Assembly: GCF_963675165.1 (NCBI RefSeq)
Contig: NC_087393.1
Location: 741,002-805,001, forward strand
Reading direction: 5' to 3'
DNA: 64,000 nucleotides
Origin: Halichondria panicea
Lineage: Eukaryota; Porifera; Demospongiae; Suberitida; Halichondriidae
The notes under the pieces were generated by a model. The model searched no databases, was not told the DNA's origin, and was given only the letters and a program-made list of their open reading frames with translations. Made by a program: the position numbers and the translations under genes. Shown piece by piece: positions 39,301 to 50,900 of the stretch; positions within the stretch are counted from its first letter, which is position 1, and each line of letters begins with the position of its first letter.

Positions 39301-39908
39301 AAAGCTCCGTTCCCGATAGCGACGATGTGTTCCATCGTCATGGCAACTCCCCATCAGCTCACAGCCTCCCCCAGTACCAGCAGGCTGCTCTCTCTCAACC
39401 CTCCTATCCCAGCAGTTCAGGTAGCTATCAACGTTCACACAGCAATGGCTACCCTCAGAAGCACTCTTCTGTCAGTAAAGCTCTCTCTTCCCCTGGTCAA
39501 GCTAGAGTAGCCGCCAGTGGGCGTCACCCCAGTCTGAGGTTGGGGAAAGTTCCCCGATATGTCGAAGACGACCTTTACTTACGAAGAGGAGCCAGTTTCC
39601 ATGCCCCGCGTCACCACAGTGTGAAAGAGGCCTCGGAGATGCCCTCGAACGCACACTTCCCCCAATCTCGGCCCGTCCTACCCAGTCGATCGATCCCCAA
39701 CATGAATACAGACTCTCCTGAGAGCTACCAATACAGCCAACCCCTCTCACAAGGCGCCATGGCTCCGTGTCGCTCCATTCCCAACATGCCTCAGGAGATG
39801 GGCCCAGTCAAGCGTTACCCACAGAACAATATCTACGATCATTTCTCTGCACGACCACAGGTCGGGGTGCCCTATGATGGTGGGAGGGGCCATGAGTCGT
39901 GTGTATAA
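33313..39908 (+). CDS. Ubiquitin-specific protease, USP31/USP43 type
   Basis: Seven exons: 33313-34179, 34698-35023, 35284-35511, 36938-37162, 37453-37663, 37905-38027, 38475-39908; 1137 aa. The Cys box [20 protein letters not shown] puts the nucleophile at Cys175; the His box [20 protein letters not shown] puts the catalytic His at 824. [20 protein letters not shown], the zinc-finger pairs CPSC and CPHC, and [11 protein letters not shown] complete the family C19 fold. The order and the large Ser/Pro-rich tail fit USP31/USP43; I cannot choose one. The N-terminal ~160 residues are polar with a Lys-rich stretch ([13 protein letters not shown]). A basic insert ([18 protein letters not shown]) sits between the KRF block and the His box. 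The tail repeats SRSIPNMN / CRSIPNMP. It should remove ubiquitin from unknown targets. Intron 3 (1.4 kb) carries a dispersed repeat and a CACCCT low-complexity run. Confidence 0.92.
36131..36290. repeat. Dispersed repeat, CAGTGAAATCTGTCTATT family, copy 2
   Basis: Lies in USP intron 3. Diverged, but keeps GGTGACC, CAAAGTCTC, TAGCATGT, GTGTTAGCAGGCC and CTCTTTA in family order. Confidence 0.55.
36730..36937. repeat. Low-complexity CACCCT/ACAC tract
   Basis: CTCACCCTCACC and ACACAC runs just upstream of USP exon 4, where they also act as the polypyrimidine region. Confidence 0.8.
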
Positions 39909-40549
39909 ACTATCTCATTGTGTCTTCGTGTTAGTTCAGCTCTACCTTATATTTGCTGCCAACAGTTTTTCATGTTATTATAATTATCATAATAATTTTA
40001 TGTTCAGATACTTTTTAAACCACAAACAGAACAAATAACACGTAAACACAAAAATCATTCTATTATTATAATAATTATAATGATGATATTATAGTTATAA
40101 AGATAGCAAGAGTTCAGCTATTTTGTCTGGCTCTTGATAATTATGTCTTGTTCATGTTGTTGAAACCAGTTGATTGATGATCATTTACCTGTAGAGTGTA
40201 ACAGTTATGACTACAGTCAAAAGTGCATGACAGTGTTGCTGTGGATATAGACAGTACTGTAAATATATAATATGCATAATTGCATGTGATTGGTGATGTA
40301 ACATGTATATAGAGATATACTGTGTATTACCAGTATAGGAAGGAATGAGGAATGCTGTACAGTGAAATCTGTCTATTGTGGTCACCCGCTAATACAGCCA
40401 GGTTAATGGGCTCCAAAGTCTCCATAGCATGTGTTCAGTCAGACCTGTGTCAACAGGCCCTCTTTATGTTAGTCTGCCCCCAAGGGTGACCTTTATACAT
40501 GTAGACAAAACAGTTACCACGCCTACAAGCACTCGATACTCAATAACAC
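39909..40549. repeat. Spacer with dispersed repeat copy 3
   Basis: A tail-to-tail gap between USP and ASPSCR1. At 40361-40495 lies a good copy of the CAGTGAAATCTGTCTATT family, with GGTCACCCGCTAATACAGCC, CCAAAGTCTCCATAGCATGT and CAACAGGCCCTCTTTATG. No gene is visible. Confidence 0.65.
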
Positions 40550-43500
40550 TTAGTTACCTATCTTGAACCATTTTGGCATTGTCTTCCCGATAGCTGCTGA
40601 CACAACACTTTTCCTCCCTTCATTGTCAGCGGGGGATGTCTGAGTGGATGGAGTCAGTGATGACTGGACCCTGCCGGTAGAGCTATGTGTGTGTGTGTGT
40701 GTGTGCGCATGTGTGTCAAGAAATGTGTCAAGAAAATAGATATCAGGAACGTAAGTTATGGCCGTTTAAAGATCTCTATTCAGCGTACTAAGGTTCTAAT
40801 GCTCCAAATTCAACAATTTTCTGATTTTCTGAAAGCTTAGAAGGAGCTCTTTCAGATAGCGCTCAAATCCCAGCACAAACAGCATTTGCATTACAGTTGA
40901 CACTCCCTGTACTACATATGTGTGATTATAATTATAGACGCAGAATATCGCTTTTAAAGTCGATATCTGAAAAACCTGGCATTTAAGGCTGCATTAAAGA
41001 AATAATCATATCCAGGAGGCGTCATGAGCAAAGTACGCGGATAAATACTGCACTATTATTATCTGTACAATAGAATGCTCTTAAAGCAATTAATACAAGT
41101 CATGTGACATCCCCTCACCCTCTCTTGTTGGCTATAGCAAGCTCTGCCTGAAGTGCTGACTGTGCATTCTCCAGAGTGGCTCTCGACAGCAAAGGGAACG
41201 TCGTGTCTCCTCCCCTGTCCACCCCCAGATACACAATGGCTGCAGGCACAAACCCCGCCTCCAGTAATGTCACCCGTCCACTTCGCAGTATTGTCTTAGG
41301 CGGGGTGGTGTCTGAGGGCAAAGGTCAGTTAGGGGGTGTGGTCTCAAATACAAGGCTTACAGAGATGAAACTTAAGTCCTGGGTCAGCCAAGTTGTCTCT
41401 TACGAATTTCACCAGTGCCTTCACTGCAATGGAGGGGAAGAGCACATATTACAACAGGTGGAGATGGAAGAATAGCTCCAACACTGCAGAACAACATCAT
41501 GTTGGTGTTGGCTGTCTTAGGGAATTTGATATTTGATGGTGAAAGCATAGGTTGCATTTGCACCAGGACTCTATAAATTGTATTGGTAGTCAACAAAGCA
41601 GAGAGAACAGTAAAAAATTATTCACGCAAGATTAGAGGAATTAGATAGTCAACAAAGCAGAGAGAACAGTAAAAAATTATTCACGCGAGATTAGATAGAG
41701 AGATTATACAATTGGGAAGGGGTAGTTATTAATGTTGAGAAAAGATAAAGGAAATAAGCCTAGTAGTACGGCTAACGTACGGCTCTCCTGTGGTCTGAAG
41801 AGTCCTTGCAGTACCCAGCGGTCGGGGAGGTGAACTCTGAGCACTGTTTGGGAGTAGCCCTCAAATCTCTTCTCTTTCAGTACTTGTCTCATGGCCGATG
41901 TCAGTAGGGGGGCGTCTTCCATCGCTCTGTGGGGGGTATAACACAAATTAAACTTCCCTAATGAACGCATGTATAAGTCTAAAATTATACATGTAGCCTG
42001 ATCGAAGCATTAATTTTTATGAATCTGTGAATCCATCACAGAACTTGGGGAGGGATCTGAGCACGCACATTGGATTTATTTATAGGCTGTCTTTTGAAAT
42101 AGTATGTTCCATAATCATATTCAAGACAAGCTCTCAAGGTTACCAAAAGCTCTTTGTATTCGTACAATAATTATAACTCACGCTTGTTTCTTGAGGTCAC
42201 TTTGCATCACTTGCACGTCTCTCTGTGTGACAGTGAAGAAGTCGTCCGCGAGTTCCTCCGTTCGTACGAGGGGCAAGGAGTCGTCCAGATGGTACACCAC
42301 CTTCTCACGATCACACGGCTCCTGTAACAAGGTACACTCACACACTTACATCCTCACTAGTCTAACAACTTACAGCATCCATGTTGGTTCCAGTAGCCAC
42401 AGGTCCTGTACTGGTAGTAGGCTGGTCTCTTGTGGTATAAGCCTCACTGCGGCTAGCTGCCAGCTCTAGACTGGGGGAATGGGTGGTCATCAGGCTACTA
42501 GTAGCTGGCTCCAAACTTGGGGCAGGGTCAGTGTTCACGCTAGCTGGGTCCAGGCTGGGGGGATGGTTGGTCATCACGCTAGCTGGTTCCAGGCTGGGGG
42601 GATGGTTGGTCATCAGGACAGCAGGTTCCAAACTTAGGGCCGATTGAGTCATCATACTACCTGTAGCTGGCTCTAGGGTGGGAGGTTCAACTTGTGTAGT
42701 GATGGAGGGAATATCTTGAGGGAAGTAGCTGATGGGGTGGGCTGGAAAGTGGTACTCTTCTGTTGATGGCTTTGACAGCTTTGACTTTGGTGGATCATCA
42801 TCGCTCTCCATAGTAACATCATCGTTAATTTCCATGGCAATTGGGTCAGTTTGAGCCTCATTGGTCGGTGTTGAGATGGCTTCTGTTCCCTCTATTGCCT
42901 CAGGTACAGTACTAACAGGAGATGGTGTGGTCACAGACTCTGCACTAGCTTGTCGCTGAAGAAACCTATGGAATAGAACAAGACTCGATACACTAATAAA
43001 ATAGCAGATCATTCACCTTAGGGCAGCCCTTCCAGCTGTCAGACCAAGGTCCTTGAGACTTTTTTTCTTGAGAGCCTCCTCCCCACACACCTGCGTGTTC
43101 ATATACACCATGACCGGCTCTCCGCTAGGCTCGTTGACCACACCCACTCGTTCTAGGACGTCCCATAGCGAGATTAAAGGGTCACTGAACTTGGCTTGAT
43201 GTCTTGAACCATCCTCACACTGTACAGCCAGCAACACTTCACATGAGGCTGGGGGGGAGGGGGGACTGTAACAATACTGCAGGAATGTGCCCGTGATACT
43301 AAACCCAGACAATGATTATCACCTCTCTTAGGCTTGCACATTAAAATAGGCAAATTTGTGTGCTTGGGTGGCTATCTATTATTGATGGAAGAAATATAAC
43401 TATGCTGGTAACAGACCTTGTGTCCTATTGGCTGGTATCATCTCCAGGTGGGCATTTTTTGGTATGTTAGTGTATCGGAATAATACTGACAGATCCATCG

Positions 43501-43838
43501 TTTTACCTCCATGTCTGTGAGGGGGTGTTGGTAGTGTGTGTGTGTGGAGGGTGTGTGGAGTGGGTGGGGGTTGCTTACTTGAGTGTGTGTTTGAATGGGT
43601 CCAGTCGCTGCTTTAGACAGGCGTCCTCTAGCACCTTCATGGTTTAATGGATATTTTATGATGGGCTACAAAAAGATTGAGTGGCTACTACTATACTGTA
43701 CTGTACTACTATACTGTACATGACTACCCAGCAGACCAACGCACACACAAGACATACCTTGAGTACTGCAGTAGAAGGAGTGACCTTGACAGTAACTCTC
43801 CTGCCGTTGGGACATAACACAGTCAATGAAGTAGCCAT
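40550..43838 (-). CDS. ASPSCR1: UBX-domain tether protein TUG
   Basis: Ten exons on the minus strand: 43838-43758, 43634-43579, 43514-43417, 43248-43017, 42965-42374, 42321-42182, 41926-41781, 41423-41361, 41311-41119, 40682-40550; 577 aa (human about 553). TUG binds p97/VCP and tethers GLUT4-type vesicles in vertebrates. The N-terminal ubiquitin-like domain has LCPNGRRVTVKVTPSTAVLK, VLEDACLKQRLDPF and FRYTNIPKNAHLEMIPANR; a second ubiquitin-like part (~81-156) ends LKDLGLTAGRAAL. The UBX domain (~421-515) has VLRVHLPDRWVLQGLFRPQE and TPPKTIL. The end GKTMPKWFKIGN matches the family. The middle exon codes for a Ser/Pro/Thr-rich linker with imperfect SLEPA-type repeats, not known to me in other TUG proteins. 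The last acceptor directly follows a (CA)n run. Confidence 0.95.
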
Positions 43839-44031
43839 TCTATGTTTTATGCATGTGTACGTGTATACACGTACACATGTGTAGACTATTTCTAAATATA
43901 GCGCATTTTCTGTGACCTTTAAACTCTTGTCTCAAAAGAAATTGACCTTCGAACTCTACCCTGTTACTGTTCTTTAATTGGAAAATGTTTAAAGTTTTAA
44001 CTTTTATTTGCACTGTCTTACCTTGAAAGCG
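43839..44031. promoter_or_regulatory. Divergent promoter, ASPSCR1/CEP95
   Basis: 193 bp between divergent ATGs. GCGCAT at 43901-43906 is followed after 6 bp by TGACCTTTAAACTCT at 43913-43927, the same composite as in the RPL10/GTF2H1 promoter. A second TTGACCTTCGAAC lies at 43951-43963. The palindrome ACGTGTATACACGT is at 43859-43872. Confidence 0.6.
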
Positions 44032-47000
44032 ATGAATCCAGACTTAATTGAAGGTATGTATAGCTGTGTAAATAATCAAAGTACACGTATACAAAGTATG
44101 AATCTCAAATAATCATTTTTTCACCCCCTACCTTCCAGTGTTGTATTTGGCCAATGCGCTGTCGACACACACTGGTCTTAGTGTACAAGTATCCTCATTG
44201 AGACAATGCAATGCTTGGTTCTATACGCAATTACTGACTCAGCTGTTTGACATCGAGATGAGCCCCCTATCCACCGAGACAGCTCGTTGCCAGGCAGTTG
44301 TTGACACCCTTAGCAACCACCTCTCTCCTCAAGTCAGTCTAGACCACATCAAGGTACGAGTTATAAATAATAAAATTAAAAAAAAGCCACTCTCCAAATC
44401 ATATATTTTTGCAGGGTGCTGCTTTGGCGATGGGTGACCTGCTCTCAATTAAGAACCTCCTGGATATATTCTCTGTCCTCTTCTGTCTACCACCCACTAC
44501 ACAGTGTGAGGAGGACCCAGCCAACGACTCTAACCTCATCTCCACCGAGGGTAAGTGGTGGTTAACTCCAAGCCTGTCAGTTTTGATTCAATTCCTCTCA
44601 GGTTTCAGTGTCATCTCCGAGGTACTGCATGAAGAGCTGAGAACGGTCCCCCTCACACTTCACACACAGCACAGCTCTACAACTGATAGCAACTCGACTA
44701 CTGAATTGTTGAGACCTGTTCCACCGCTACCAATACTACTCACGGCTCCTGCTACCACTGCAACTCCTGATCAACCAATCAACTTACAGACGACACCCAC
44801 TCAGTCTCCGGACAGACAGCTCAGATTATTGATGTCCCCTCTCCATCAATCCACCCCACACGTTTTCACACAGTCACGAGTTACACAACATCACACCCCT
44901 CACGCCCTCACCTACGACAACAGCCCCCCTCACACTGTCACAGAGGGCACTGTACTCCCAGCAGACTCCACCCACTCCACTGCCGTCCCTGACCTCACAA
45001 TCACGGACCTACACACCACACCAGACACGACCCAAGAAGCAGAACAATCAACTAACTCATCCAATCAATCAGCAACTGTGGAACAAGCAGGTTCATAAAA
45101 ATTAATGACACTCAATCAAAAGCAAGCCCTCACAATTACCCACTCACACAATTGTTCATTTATTCCTCCCACTACAGTGTATTCTACGGCTACAGGCCAA
45201 CAAACTACGGCCGCACCTCTGTTAAGGTCAGACACCACTCAGGATGGCTCCTCTGTTGATGATGCTGGGCCACTGGACAAGAGTCGAGATGATGTACTGG
45301 CCACTCTGTATACAAACTATGTCAGTGGGCTGAGGTCAAAGGTCAAGGGCCGAGGATCTAGGAGTAAGAAACAAGTAACCATCGCAGTCAGCAGGAAAAA
45401 CAAGAGAGCCAAGGTGAGAGGTGATTGGTGCATACGTACATGTACATGTATACTACTGTATGCGTGCAGTGTACAGTATAGTTATGTAGAGTGTACTCAC
45501 TGTAATGTTACCACAGGCTCATGTGTACCCCAAGCAGAGTAGGGTGGTTGAGACTCCACCCACTTCCTCTGACAGTGAGGACGAACAGCCAGCAGACTTA
45601 CCAACAGAATGTGAGTATATGACCAGTTATTTTGTTCGCAGCAAAAACAACATTTGAAGTACGTAACTGTTGATAATATTCGATTTGTATTTTGTATAGT
45701 ATGTGGTTATGATTCATATCACGATCATCCCTACAGTTGCCATGGGAGACGATCTCTTGCCCCTTGTGGAACGGGACTTCCCCTTCCTCCATGTGAGCCC
45801 CTCGATGATGAGAATGCTCTGGCAGAAACAGGTGACTCAGATACGTGCCCTTACTAATGAGGGGATGAGGTCAAGGGGGCGTGGCATGCATGGACGAGTG
45901 GCTGAGATAGAGAAGAAACAACAAGCTCTGTTGGGACTCATTAAGAAGGAGGTGCAACACACTCAAAGAATGGTGAGATAATTAAAACTGAAAACGTACA
46001 GTGGAACCCCTCTTAACGACCGCCCCTGCCGAGCCCTGTTATAAGACTAGGTTCTTAACGGCACAAAACGACCCTCCAAGTAAAGATCACCTCTGTATTA
46101 TGGCCATAACATTGTTCCACAAATGTGTCCGTTATACATGTACATTGTATAGGGATTCTACTGATGGTTTCAGAATACTCAGCTAACTTTTCTCTGCTAT
46201 TGTTATTGACCCCCCCCCCCCCCCCCCACTCCTCTCCCTGTACATAGCAAAGATTGTCAGAGGCTAGGTCTCAGAGACATGCAGTGGTTGGGAATGTGGC
46301 CAAAAGACGCCAAAATACAGCACGTGCAAAACGTTACTTCTCAGACTATGAGCTGGAGTTGAGGGCTAAACTACAGAGACAGAGAACCAGGTAAGTGCTT
46401 CATGATCGATGCTTTGTTGTAACTCTGCACTAGCTAGATACATTTTTCTGTGTATATAGGTGTATATAGGACAATCGAAAAAAATTACGTGCTTACCTTT
46501 ATTCGAGTGAGATTATGCATTATCATAGTGCTTGAAGTAACAAGCCGACAACATTTAACTTACACTCTGTACAGTACATGTATGATAGATCCATGCCCAT
46601 TATAAGTTTTTCTAACCAGTAACCATATGATTTTCCTGTTCCAGAGAGGAGCAGATCTTCAAGCGTGCATTTGATGGTGGACTGGCACAGCAGCGAGAGA
46701 GAGTGAGGGAGCTACGAAGAGTGACCAGGGAACAAGAGAAAGCCGCCAGCAAACAGCATAGGGACACCCTCGACAATATGGAGAACTTGTATCCTTTCAA
46801 TATACGTGTACCATCTGACCTGTATTATAAGTTAGCTGCTACTGTATATACTTACATGTTGACTGTTAATCGTGGGTTTTATGTTCTGTCATTGTTTGCG
46901 TTTAGGTTACTTTCATGCAGTGTGTATTCCTTAACCCGGTGCCAAGCTATCGTGACCAGTTTGAGATGCTGTCGGAGTCCATGGCCAAAGAGAGAGTCAA

Positions 47001-47529
47001 CACGACCATCAGGGAGAAGGCTCAAAACAAGGTGACCTAGCTTGTCTTAGTGGTGATGCTACTGAGTTTGCATGTACAGTACAACTTCCGAATAAAGAAA
47101 AGCCAATACAAATTCATTATTTGTCCGTTCTAGAGAGGTTGTACTATGTTTTGTGTAGGAAAGTAATTTGGAGAATGATTGAAGCACTGTTCTTCCTTAC
47201 TTTATACATGTACATGTACCTCACCATACCGATACATATGTACAGCTTGCATGTCTTTGGTCGTCTTTTGGCATGGGGATGGTTAGGGTAAGGGTATCGT
47301 TTGTAGCTATGTATCAGAATGTAAGAACTAGCCGTAACTGTATCCCTCGATACAGTTGGTGAGTGGTATCCGTCGAGAGCTCCGTGGGAAGATGGAGAAT
47401 GAGGTACAAACATTACAGAGCACGCTGGACAGGGGGGCAGATATTACTCACTTCAGAGAACTGGATGAACTCACACTCAGACACAAGCTAGCTAGTCTAT
47501 CATTCACTGCAAACGTACACCGAACTTGA
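44032..47529 (+). CDS. CEP95: Centrosomal protein of 95 kDa
   Basis: Eleven exons: 44032-44053, 44139-44353, 44415-44550, 44602-45090, 45178-45413, 45517-45610, 45737-45972, 46248-46390, 46645-46788, 46947-47031, 47356-47529; 657 aa (human about 821). The N-terminal calponin-homology-like region includes DHIKGAALAMGDLLSIKNLL, close to the vertebrate GDKESIRNLLEIF block. A Ser/Thr/Pro/His-rich low-complexity middle follows. The C-terminal third is the conserved coiled coil: LRAKLQRQRTREEQIFKRAF, then YRDQFEMLSESMAKERV and GIRRELRGKMENEVQTL. CEP95 sits at centrosomes and spindle poles in vertebrates. Intron 3 is 51 nt, a multiple of three with no stop. A run of 18 C precedes exon 8. The exon 10 acceptor (gtgccaag) lacks a close pyrimidine tract but gives the right phase and family match. 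Confidence 0.9.
46008..46140. repeat. Possible dispersed repeat in CEP95 intron 7
   Basis: ACAGTGGAACCCCTCTTAACGACC opens a stretch of the style seen at 57148 (TACAGTGAAACCTCT). The right end is unclear, so this is tentative. Confidence 0.35.
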
Positions 47530-47926
47530 TTGCTCTATATGTTTAGTAATTTTGTACATGAAATAATTATTATTATTGTCATCAGAAGTTATGGCAGTAA
47601 ACCTCTGAGGACGAGGGCGAAGCCCCGAGACCAAGGATGGTTTACATATAGATTTACACTGTTTTGAATACTGTGTAAGATATGTTGCTAAGGGGATGTG
47701 AAGATAATTAACACATTGAACATGGTGAAGAAGCCTGCATGGTGATAGATCTAGATGAAAGAGATGAAATGCAGCCTAATTTGTAAGACTTCTCTGTTGC
47801 TATGCACACGGATATCACTATTACTATTAAAACCAAGAAGACTACCAGTACAGTACAGTAACTGCAGTACATAGCTATTACAGTGTCTGCAACTCTACAA
47901 CTATCACCTCCACTTGTAGTATAATA
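47530..47926. other. Spacer between CEP95 and the TSR gene
   Basis: 397 bp upstream of a gene in the same direction as CEP95, so unlike its neighbours this gene does not share a divergent promoter. A CAGTACAGTACAGTAACTGCAG run lies near 47848-47868. No TATA box close to the ATG. Confidence 0.45.
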
Positions 47927-50900
47927 ATGACAGTATTCAAGAGGCTGCTCAGGACTTTGCTGAATACTACTCTTGCAAGAGGCAAGCGAAGACTACCCAA
48001 GGTGTTTGCAGCGCTGTGTCTGCTGGGCCTGGTGTACATGCTAAGAGAGCCAGTCGTGTGTGTGTTCAGTTCCTCCTCCTGTCAGTCAGAGCCTCACTAT
48101 GAAACCAGGGAAAGTGTTAAAAACGACCCTTCTTCCAAAAGGGTGAGCTTTACTATAAACTATACGACTATAGTCTATAGTCGACTCGGATGAATACAGT
48201 GAGTATTAATAACAAGGGCAGTGATATCCACAGAGTGTAAAGTGTGTTACTACGGACAAATCCTGTACAAAATGGAGCTCATGTCAGTATTAATTGTCAG
48301 ACAACAAAATTTAAATATAAAGTAAATTGTATTCATGTCCCAAAAGCTGTTCGACCTACGAAAACAGCATTAAAGAGAGAGAGCCTGAGTTCCTCCATAT
48401 ACATAGCAAGCATTCGTTATTCGTGTCAATTTCCTCCTGGCCGAGTTATTGGAGGCAGCAAACAACTGCATAAGGACACTCTTGGTGCTCTTGCTCCTGT
48501 GATAGTCAAATTAATTAAAGGAAGTTAGTCTTTCTTGGAAAACCATATGGTACACACTGTGTTGGAGGCATCCTCATAAAATTGCTCATAAAATTGCTCA
48601 TAGCTGAGTACCACAACAGTGTGTATTACAGTATTGTCAATGTTTACATGCTTACAATACCTCAAGTAGTTATGTGCCTGGTACAAGCTGTACTCTTAGG
48701 GCTTCCCAGCAGCTGCAACACATTATACAGTGTACTGATTACTGTATAGCTGGTAATTTTCGTACATTATCCACGAAGTGATAAATATTGCTCAACCACG
48801 AATGTTTTTCCCCCCCAAAATTACCCGCTTGTACATGTATAATATGACAATTCTACAGGATGGTGTCAAGTTGAGCCTCCCCAACTCTCTAGCAGGAGCA
48901 GCTGCACTAGTGGACCCCCCATATGCAGTCAACGAGGACCCCCCACAATCAGAAGAGGAATCTGAGGAAATAAAAATAGACTCTCAGGAAATAGACGACT
49001 CCCTTAGAGAGGAGACCCCGTTGGATTTTGAACAGCCGGTCAAGGCAGTGGACCCACCAGCTGTGATTGAGGATGGCGAGGGGAGAACGACCAACGAAAC
49101 TGTCACTACTGTCAGTGTGATTGCTCAGAACGTCACTGCTAACACCACCACTGAGGCAGACTACTATGAAGAGGTAGGGGAGTACGTGGAGGAAATACAT
49201 GTAGCTATTGTCATAAACACAAAATTAATTATGATAATTGCTTGTTCCTACAACGATAGTACCTGGTCCACATGGCTTTTTACTATTGATTTATGCAGTA
49301 GCCAGCCAGTATATCTTAGCTACTGCTAGAAATGTATGCGCGATACTGCTACTTGTCGCATATTCACACATTTAAATCGGCGTTTAGTCCTTGGGGGAAT
49401 CTCAATTGGTTATCCATTTTTCTTCTCTAATTCCCTCTTTTTTTTCATCAGCCTATTTTTCTCTATTATGCTGCTATATTCAAACAGATTTTTAGGAGCC
49501 TATTTGAGTGTTTGAGTCACAGTTTATCGTACAGGATTTCAATTGCAGGAGCGACCGACGTACACGTAGAAAGTTTCATAGTTACATCATATAAAATTAT
49601 AACAGCCAGCTGTAGGTAGTCAGATTCAAGCTGTTGAGAAAACAACTGCTGATAAATCTTCTCGTTTAGCCTATTTTTCTCGTCAAAGTCAGAACATGTG
49701 CTCAGTATATGATCAGGAAGACCTATTTTTCCGAAAATTATGCTATATAGCATAATCTGCCAATGCCTACGAGGCTAGCTGTACATGTATACTATCGTGG
49801 TGTTAAAAAGTTAATCACTAAATTAATATAGATATCCCCATAAACGTTTTCCGAGCCTTAAAATTGGCCGAAAAACGTATGCTTGCATATTTTTAGCACT
49901 ACGGTACAGATCTATATCTAGTGAAATAGCATTGAGCACTGTAACAGTTGCTAGATATTGTCATAGCTAGCACGTGACTGTGTGTATTTTATATCAAACA
50001 ATCAGGATGAGAAATCAGATGTGGGAGAGGATGGAGAACGAATGAGTCCAGAGGAGGTTGCCGAGGCGATACGCAGCGGAACTATGGTAAGCCAGTTGCT
50101 TCATTTTGGTGATCAGAAAAAAACACCTATAAGAGTATGTATGTCCTATAACAACTCATCTATGCTACATTCATTGTCACTAATAATTATGGTGACCCTT
50201 TATCAAACATAAATTTTGAGCCTCAATTGTGCTTTCCAAGACACATGATCTTTACCGTATTACTTATTGTAGCTACATGTAATATTCACTGCAAAAACTG
50301 TTGATCTTTACCTTCCGTTTTTGACACTGTGGTATAATTCATATTTGAACGTGACGCTCTTTACCAACCAATCAACCACTACACATGTACAGTGTAAGAG
50401 TGTGTGTCCTCCCTTCCGGTGGAGCAAGTGGAGCCCGTGCTCCAAGGCTTGTGGGCGTGGTCGGAGATATCGGAAGGCCATCTATGACTTTGTCTGCCCC
50501 AACACCCACTTCTGTCCCGGTACTCGTGTTGAGGAGAATGTGTGTGAGGTGCCCTGCAAGTTTGACCCTGACAAGTACGGGGGGCCAGGTGAGTGTGTGT
50601 GGGCGCGTGTGATTGCATTGGTTGATTGCGGTTACATAGGGACAATCTTTACATGCACGGTGACGATGTTTGAAAAAACGAGGAGCAAGTACAATATAGT
50701 ACTAAGCATGAGCTAAACAGAGAACTGCACAAAATGACAGAGACAGCTCCATCTCTTCTCTCTATACTATGAGCCCACTATATACTACCATAACTATACG
50801 AATAATGCATGGCGGAGCTAACTTTCATACATGTTGTTAGAATTCGTTAATGGGATATTCGTAGTTATGGTAGTATAGTGGGCTGTAGTACCAAAAGCTT

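Noticed and set aside
48244-48528. 94-codon frame in intron 1 of the TSR gene
   Set aside because: It starts only at a GTG, has no recognisable domain and no splice sites that fit the phase of its neighbours.
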